DNA from: Acidimicrobiia bacterium | Lineage (GTDB): Bacteria; Actinomycetota; Acidimicrobiia; Acidimicrobiales; Aldehydirespiratoraceae | Direction of reading: 5' to 3' | Assembly: GCA_030432715.1 (NCBI GenBank) | Contig: JAUIML010000004.1 | Location: 1 to 51,019 of the forward strand | DNA length: 51,019 nucleotides | Part shown: piece after piece, positions 47,706 through 51,019 of the stretch | Position numbering within the stretch: position 1 is the first letter of the stretch | How the letters are laid out: each line of letters begins with the position of its first letter | Program-made: the position numbers and the translations under genes | Notes under the pieces: model-generated | Seen by the model: only the letters and a program-made list of their open reading frames with translations | Databases searched by the model: none | What the model was told of the DNA's origin: nothing

Positions 47706-48395
47706 GTGTCGTCGTCACCTCATCCCCCGTCCGGCAGCGAGCCGGCTTCGCCACCCACGGCCCTGACCACCAGCACCGATCCCACCGGCGAGTTGCTGGT
47801 GCCGTTGCTCGCGTCCGACACGGGCCCGGCCCGGGAGTGGGCCGATGCGGCACAGGTCGATCAGGTCGCCCGACCGGAAGACCTGGCCGAAGGCGACACC
47901 CATCTCAACGTGATGCGCACGTTCTGCTTCGCGGACCTGAGCGGCTTCACCGCCTACACGCGTGAGCACGGACCCCATGCCGCGGTTCGTCAGCTGGGCG
48001 AGTTCCGCCGGGTCACCCGCAATGTCGCGGCGAAGCGTGGTGTCCGCGTGGCGAAGTGGTTGGGAGACGGTGTGATGCTGGTCGGCACCGAATCGGCCCC
48101 GACGATCGCGCTCGGGGCCCACCTGGTGCATCACTTCTCCGAGTCGGCCATTCGCGTGCGAGTGGGGATCGCCACCGGTATCGCCCTGCTCTTCGAGGGT
48201 GATGACTACATCGGTGAGCCCGTCAACCTGGCCTCGAAGCTCTGCAACCAGGCCGAGCCCGGCGAACTCCTCGCGGTCACCGATCTCCAGGGGCTGCCCG
48301 CGTGGGTCCGTTCCGACGGGGAGGTGCCGGTGCGCATCAAGGGCGTCGGCGCGGTCGGCGGCGTCCACCGACTCCGCGTCACCCCGCCCACGTGA
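47706..48395 (+). CDS. Class III adenylate/guanylate cyclase-domain protein
   Basis: A 229-aa soluble protein. A ~65-residue N-terminal region of low complexity precedes the cyclase domain. Metal-binding aspartates are Asp77 (FADLSGFTAY) and Asp121 (KWLGDGVMLVG). VRVGIATG and DDYIGEPVNLASKLCNQAEPGELLA follow; Asn174 of the transition-state pair is kept, but the usual Arg four residues later is Lys178. Activity may thus be altered. It overlaps the next gene by GTGA. Confidence 0.85.
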   Translation: MSSSPHPPSGSEPASPPTALTTSTDPTGELLVPLLASDTGPAREWADAAQVDQVARPEDLAEGDTHLNVMRTFCFADLSGFTAYTREHGPHAAVRQLGEFRRVTRNVAAKRGVRVAKWLGDGVMLVGTESAPTIALGAHLVHHFSESAIRVRVGIATGIALLFEGDDYIGEPVNLASKLCNQAEPGELLAVTDLQGLPAWVRSDGEVPVRIKGVGAVGGVHRLRVTPPT

Positions 48396-49843
48396 ACCGA
48401 ACTCGAGCCTCGAGCGCCCTCGCGGGGCTCGGCATCGCCGCCGCGCTGCCGCCCTGGGGATGGTGGCCGCTCGGCCTGGCCGGACTGGGTCTGTGGTTCC
48501 ACCTGCTCGCCGACGCGGCGCCGCGGACCCGCTTCCGCCGCTCGTTGCTCGTCGGCGCCTTCTGGGCCTTCCCTTCCACCCTGTGGATGTTCGACCTCAC
48601 ACCCCCGGGGTGGCCGGTGGCCGCCGGCGTCTTCACCCTCCTGGTCGCGGTGGCCGGCCGGGCGACCCCGGCATCGGGAGAGCGACGGGCAGCCGCGTTC
48701 GCGGCGGCAGTGGTGATCGCGGAGCTGGTCCGCTGGCACGTTCCCTTCGGCGGCGTGCCGATCGCCACGCTCGCGATGGCATCGGTCGACACGCCGTGGG
48801 CGGTCGCGGCCCGGTTCCTCGGGTCACCGTTCCTGGTGTTCGTCACCGTGTTCATCGCGGCCGGGTTGCGCGAAGCCGTGGTGCGACGCCGGGTGCCCTG
48901 GTCACCGATCGGCGCCCTCTGCGCCTCGGTCTTCCTGGGGTATCTCGGTGGCATGGGGGTCGACACGGTTCGCACCATCGATGTCGTCGTGGTGCAGGGC
49001 GGCGGGCCACAGAACACCCGGGCCGACACGTGCGAGAACCGACGGGTCTTCGAGCGACATGTGGCGGCGACCGAACGCATCGCCGACGACGAGGACGTCG
49101 ATCTGATCCTCTGGCCCGAGGACGTCGTGCACCCGGTCGACGACGCGATCCCCACACCGTCTCGCTGCGACGCCCCGGTCCTGCGCGCCGACGAGGCCCT
49201 GGGCGAGTTGCAGCGACTCGCGGCCGAGAAGGACGCCACGATCATCAGTGGTTGGTTCGAACCGTCCGACGACCGACGGTTCAACGAGAACTTCTCGCTG
49301 GTGGTCACCCCCGACGGGATGGTCGGCGATCGCTACGACAAGGTCCGTCTCGTTCCCTTCGGCGAGTTCGTTCCCCTGCGGTCGTTCCTGGAGAACTTCA
49401 GCGACGAGCTGCCGGGGCGCGACGTGCGCTCGGGCACCGGCCCGGCGGTGCTCGACACCGAGTTCGGACCGCTCGGTATCGCGATCTCGTGGGAGATCTT
49501 CTTCGACTATCGCGCCCGCGATGCGATGAACAACGGTGGGCAGGTCCTGCTCAACCCGACCAACGGGTCGTCGTACTGGCTCACCATCGTGCAGACCCAG
49601 CAGGTCGCCTCGAGTCGGCTGCGGGCGATCGAGAACGACCGTTGGGTGCTGCAGGCCGCACCGACGGGCTTCTCCGCCGTGGTCGGCAACGACGGCACGG
49701 TGCACCAACGCACCGGCGTGAGCGAGCAGGCGATCCTGCGCCAGGCGATCCCGCTACGGGAGGGGCGTTCGCTCGCCACGATCGTCGGGCCGTGGCCCAT
49801 GTTGTTGTTCTCGCTCGCCGTGCTGGCGCGGGTCCGCCGATGA
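48392..49843 (+). CDS. Apolipoprotein N-acyltransferase (Lnt)-like protein with Cys-to-Ser active site
   Basis: A 483-aa membrane protein. About seven N-terminal helices precede a nitrilase domain (~195-455). It matches Lnt: Glu243 (LILWPEDVV), Lys317 (YDKVRLVPFGEFVPLRSF, with Glu325), and the strand where Cys is expected reads GIAISWEIFFDY, so the catalytic Cys is Ser366. NPTNGSSYWLT follows, where 'NiSNDaWFG' is usual. Lnt adds the third acyl chain to lipoproteins; without Cys this one may use Ser or be inactive. GTG 48392 overlaps the cyclase stop. Confidence 0.85.
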   Translation: MNRTRASSALAGLGIAAALPPWGWWPLGLAGLGLWFHLLADAAPRTRFRRSLLVGAFWAFPSTLWMFDLTPPGWPVAAGVFTLLVAVAGRATPASGERRAAAFAAAVVIAELVRWHVPFGGVPIATLAMASVDTPWAVAARFLGSPFLVFVTVFIAAGLREAVVRRRVPWSPIGALCASVFLGYLGGMGVDTVRTIDVVVVQGGGPQNTRADTCENRRVFERHVAATERIADDEDVDLILWPEDVVHPVDDAIPTPSRCDAPVLRADEALGELQRLAAEKDATIISGWFEPSDDRRFNENFSLVVTPDGMVGDRYDKVRLVPFGEFVPLRSFLENFSDELPGRDVRSGTGPAVLDTEFGPLGIAISWEIFFDYRARDAMNNGGQVLLNPTNGSSYWLTIVQTQQVASSRLRAIENDRWVLQAAPTGFSAVVGNDGTVHQRTGVSEQAILRQAIPLREGRSLATIVGPWPMLLFSLAVLARVRR

Positions 49844-49907
49844 ACTGGTCACGCTCCGTCCCTCGCTGGTGACGATGCGTGCCAGCCGCTACTCTTCGCG
49901 CGCCATC

Positions 49908-51019
49908 ATGAACGAACCAAAGCCGACGATCTCGCCCTTGGGTCGCAGAGATGTTGTCGCCCTTCTCGCCCTCCTGCCGGCCGCGGCCATGCTTCGCAAC
50001 GTGTGGCGCGGGTCCGACATGCAGTACCAGGACTACTGGCTCATGCACGATCGGCTCACCGAGGGCGGCGCGTTGCTCGATCTCGGCGCGCTGTTCACGC
50101 TGAACAACGAGCATCCAGTGGTCGTCCCCCAGCTCCTCTATCGGCTCGGGGCGCTCGTCGCCGACGGCTCGAACCGGTGGCTCGGCACGCTGGTCGTGCT
50201 GATCGCAGCCGGTCAGGTCGTCGCGCTCTGGTTCGTCGTGCAGCGCCAGTCCCACCGGACCCCGACGTCTTTCGTCCCGGCGCTGTTCGCAGTGAGCGCC
50301 AGCGCCTTCCTCTTCTCCCGCCATGGCGTGTGGAACTTCATGGCCTCGATGAGCGGCACCGCCTGGCTCACCGCGAATCTTCTCGTCGTCCTCGCCATCA
50401 CCCTCACGGCGACCGAGCGCGACAGGGCCGCCCTCGTGTGTGGTGTCGGCGCGTCCTTGAGTTACGCGACGGGGCTGATGGTCTGGCCGGCCCTGCTCAT
50501 CGGGCGGATCGTGAGAGAACGGCGACTCATCGTCGATCCCTGGTTCATCGCCCTCGCGACAGCGACCTACGCCTGGTACTTCCTGCTCGCAGACGCAGTG
50601 AATTCACAGAGTGGGCCCGGTGAGTTCCAGCCGATCGAGTCGCTCAACTCCGCAGCCGTGTTCGGGGCGGCAGCGGTGGAGCCCGTCATCCTGCGGGGAG
50701 CGCCGATCGGGTTCCTCGGGCTGTACGGGGGCGCCTTCATCATGGGCCACCTCATCTGGCGGCGGCGCGCCGCGGCCGCGCCGTGGGTTGCGCTCTATCT
50801 CTACGCGTCGCTCTCGTTGGTGCTGATGTCCTATGGCCGGGGAGGCGCCGCGTTCCTCGCCGAGTATTCGCCATCTCGTTTCACGTCGCTCTCGAGCCTC
50901 TTGTGGATCTCGATCCTCGGCGGGTTGGTGCTCCTGATCGACGACGGACGTCTCTCGACGGGGCTGTGTATCTTGGCGATCATCCTGGCGGCGCGAGTGG
51001 GAGGAGCCGAGGTGGAGAA
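49908..51019 (+). CDS. Polytopic membrane protein, truncated at the window edge
   Basis: At least 370 aa, with no stop before the edge. The first helix (VVALLALLPAAAML) is followed by MQYQDYWLMHDRLTEGGALLDLGALFTLNNEHPVVVPQLLYRLG, then many hydrophobic helices with short loops. The Asp- and His-rich first loop and the 'NEHpvv.p.l.y' pattern recall GT-C-like or O-antigen-type membrane glycosyltransferases of unknown donor, but no family is assigned with certainty. TACTCT at 49890-49895 is a possible -10. It starts 64 bases after the Lnt-like gene. Confidence 0.75.
   Translation, partial: MNEPKPTISPLGRRDVVALLALLPAAAMLRNVWRGSDMQYQDYWLMHDRLTEGGALLDLGALFTLNNEHPVVVPQLLYRLGALVADGSNRWLGTLVVLIAAGQVVALWFVVQRQSHRTPTSFVPALFAVSASAFLFSRHGVWNFMASMSGTAWLTANLLVVLAITLTATERDRAALVCGVGASLSYATGLMVWPALLIGRIVRERRLIVDPWFIALATATYAWYFLLADAVNSQSGPGEFQPIESLNSAAVFGAAAVEPVILRGAPIGFLGLYGGAFIMGHLIWRRRAAAAPWVALYLYASLSLVLMSYGRGGAAFLAEYSPSRFTSLSSLLWISILGGLVLLIDDGRLSTGLCILAIILAARVGGAEVE

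Overview
The window is high-GC, densely coded DNA with GTG starts, ATGA and GTGA start/stop overlaps, and many TANNNT -10 boxes 6-8 nt before a start codon, the signature of leaderless mRNAs. With a DtxR-family regulator, an Rpf-like lysozyme-fold lipoprotein, a full-length Lhr helicase, a HelD-like ATPase and a FAD-type HemY, this points to an actinobacterium. Class Acidimicrobiia is a plausible guess, but no rRNA is present to prove it. No gap without a gene exceeds 300 bases, and no rRNA, tRNA, CRISPR array or insertion sequence was found.

1-16420: half of a contractile injection system (eCIS/CIS, phage-tail-like). One tight + strand operon (67-9469) encodes an inner-tube protein, a tail-assembly-chaperone-like protein, a 51-aa conserved protein, a 676-aa Pro/Ala-rich protein full of VDRA-type motifs, a second tube protein, a LysM tube-binding protein, a VgrG-like spike, a PAAR tip, a gp25 wedge, a gp6/J wedge and a tail-protein-I wedge. 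The sheath, AAA+ ATPase, cap and tape measure are not here; only the last eight codons of an upstream gene are visible. No tail-fibre gene follows the baseplate genes. Instead come a convergent STAND-ATPase/SARP regulator, a degenerate M23-like protein, and two single-pass membrane proteins with cytoplasmic N-termini. That layout fits a cytoplasmic CIS fired at the cell's own membrane, as described for Streptomyces, with one or both membrane proteins as adaptors.

16472-28129: surface polysaccharide locus. WecB and WecC homologues would supply UDP-ManNAcA. Three glycosyltransferases, a methyltransferase and a sulfotransferase would build and decorate the chain, and a Wzm/Wzt-type ABC exporter would move it out. 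Three of the enzymes carry coiled coils, two of them followed by a near-identical basic amphipathic module. 28186-34409: Lhr helicase and a GT-C-type membrane glycosyltransferase.

34466-38984: iron uptake. A DtxR-family repressor gene stands next to a periplasmic-binding-protein-dependent Fe(III) transporter (FbpC, FbpA, FbpB). Two matching dyads (core TTAGG-N4-CCTAA type) lie at the fbpA and fbpC promoters. 39072-51019: housekeeping and envelope genes: sucrase/ferredoxin-like protein overlapping HelD-like ATPase, patatin-like lipase, poly-Thr M23-like lipoprotein, hemE-hemY, a TetR-like regulator, the Rpf-like lipoprotein, a class III cyclase overlapping an apolipoprotein N-acyltransferase homologue whose catalytic Cys is Ser, and a truncated polytopic membrane protein at the right edge.
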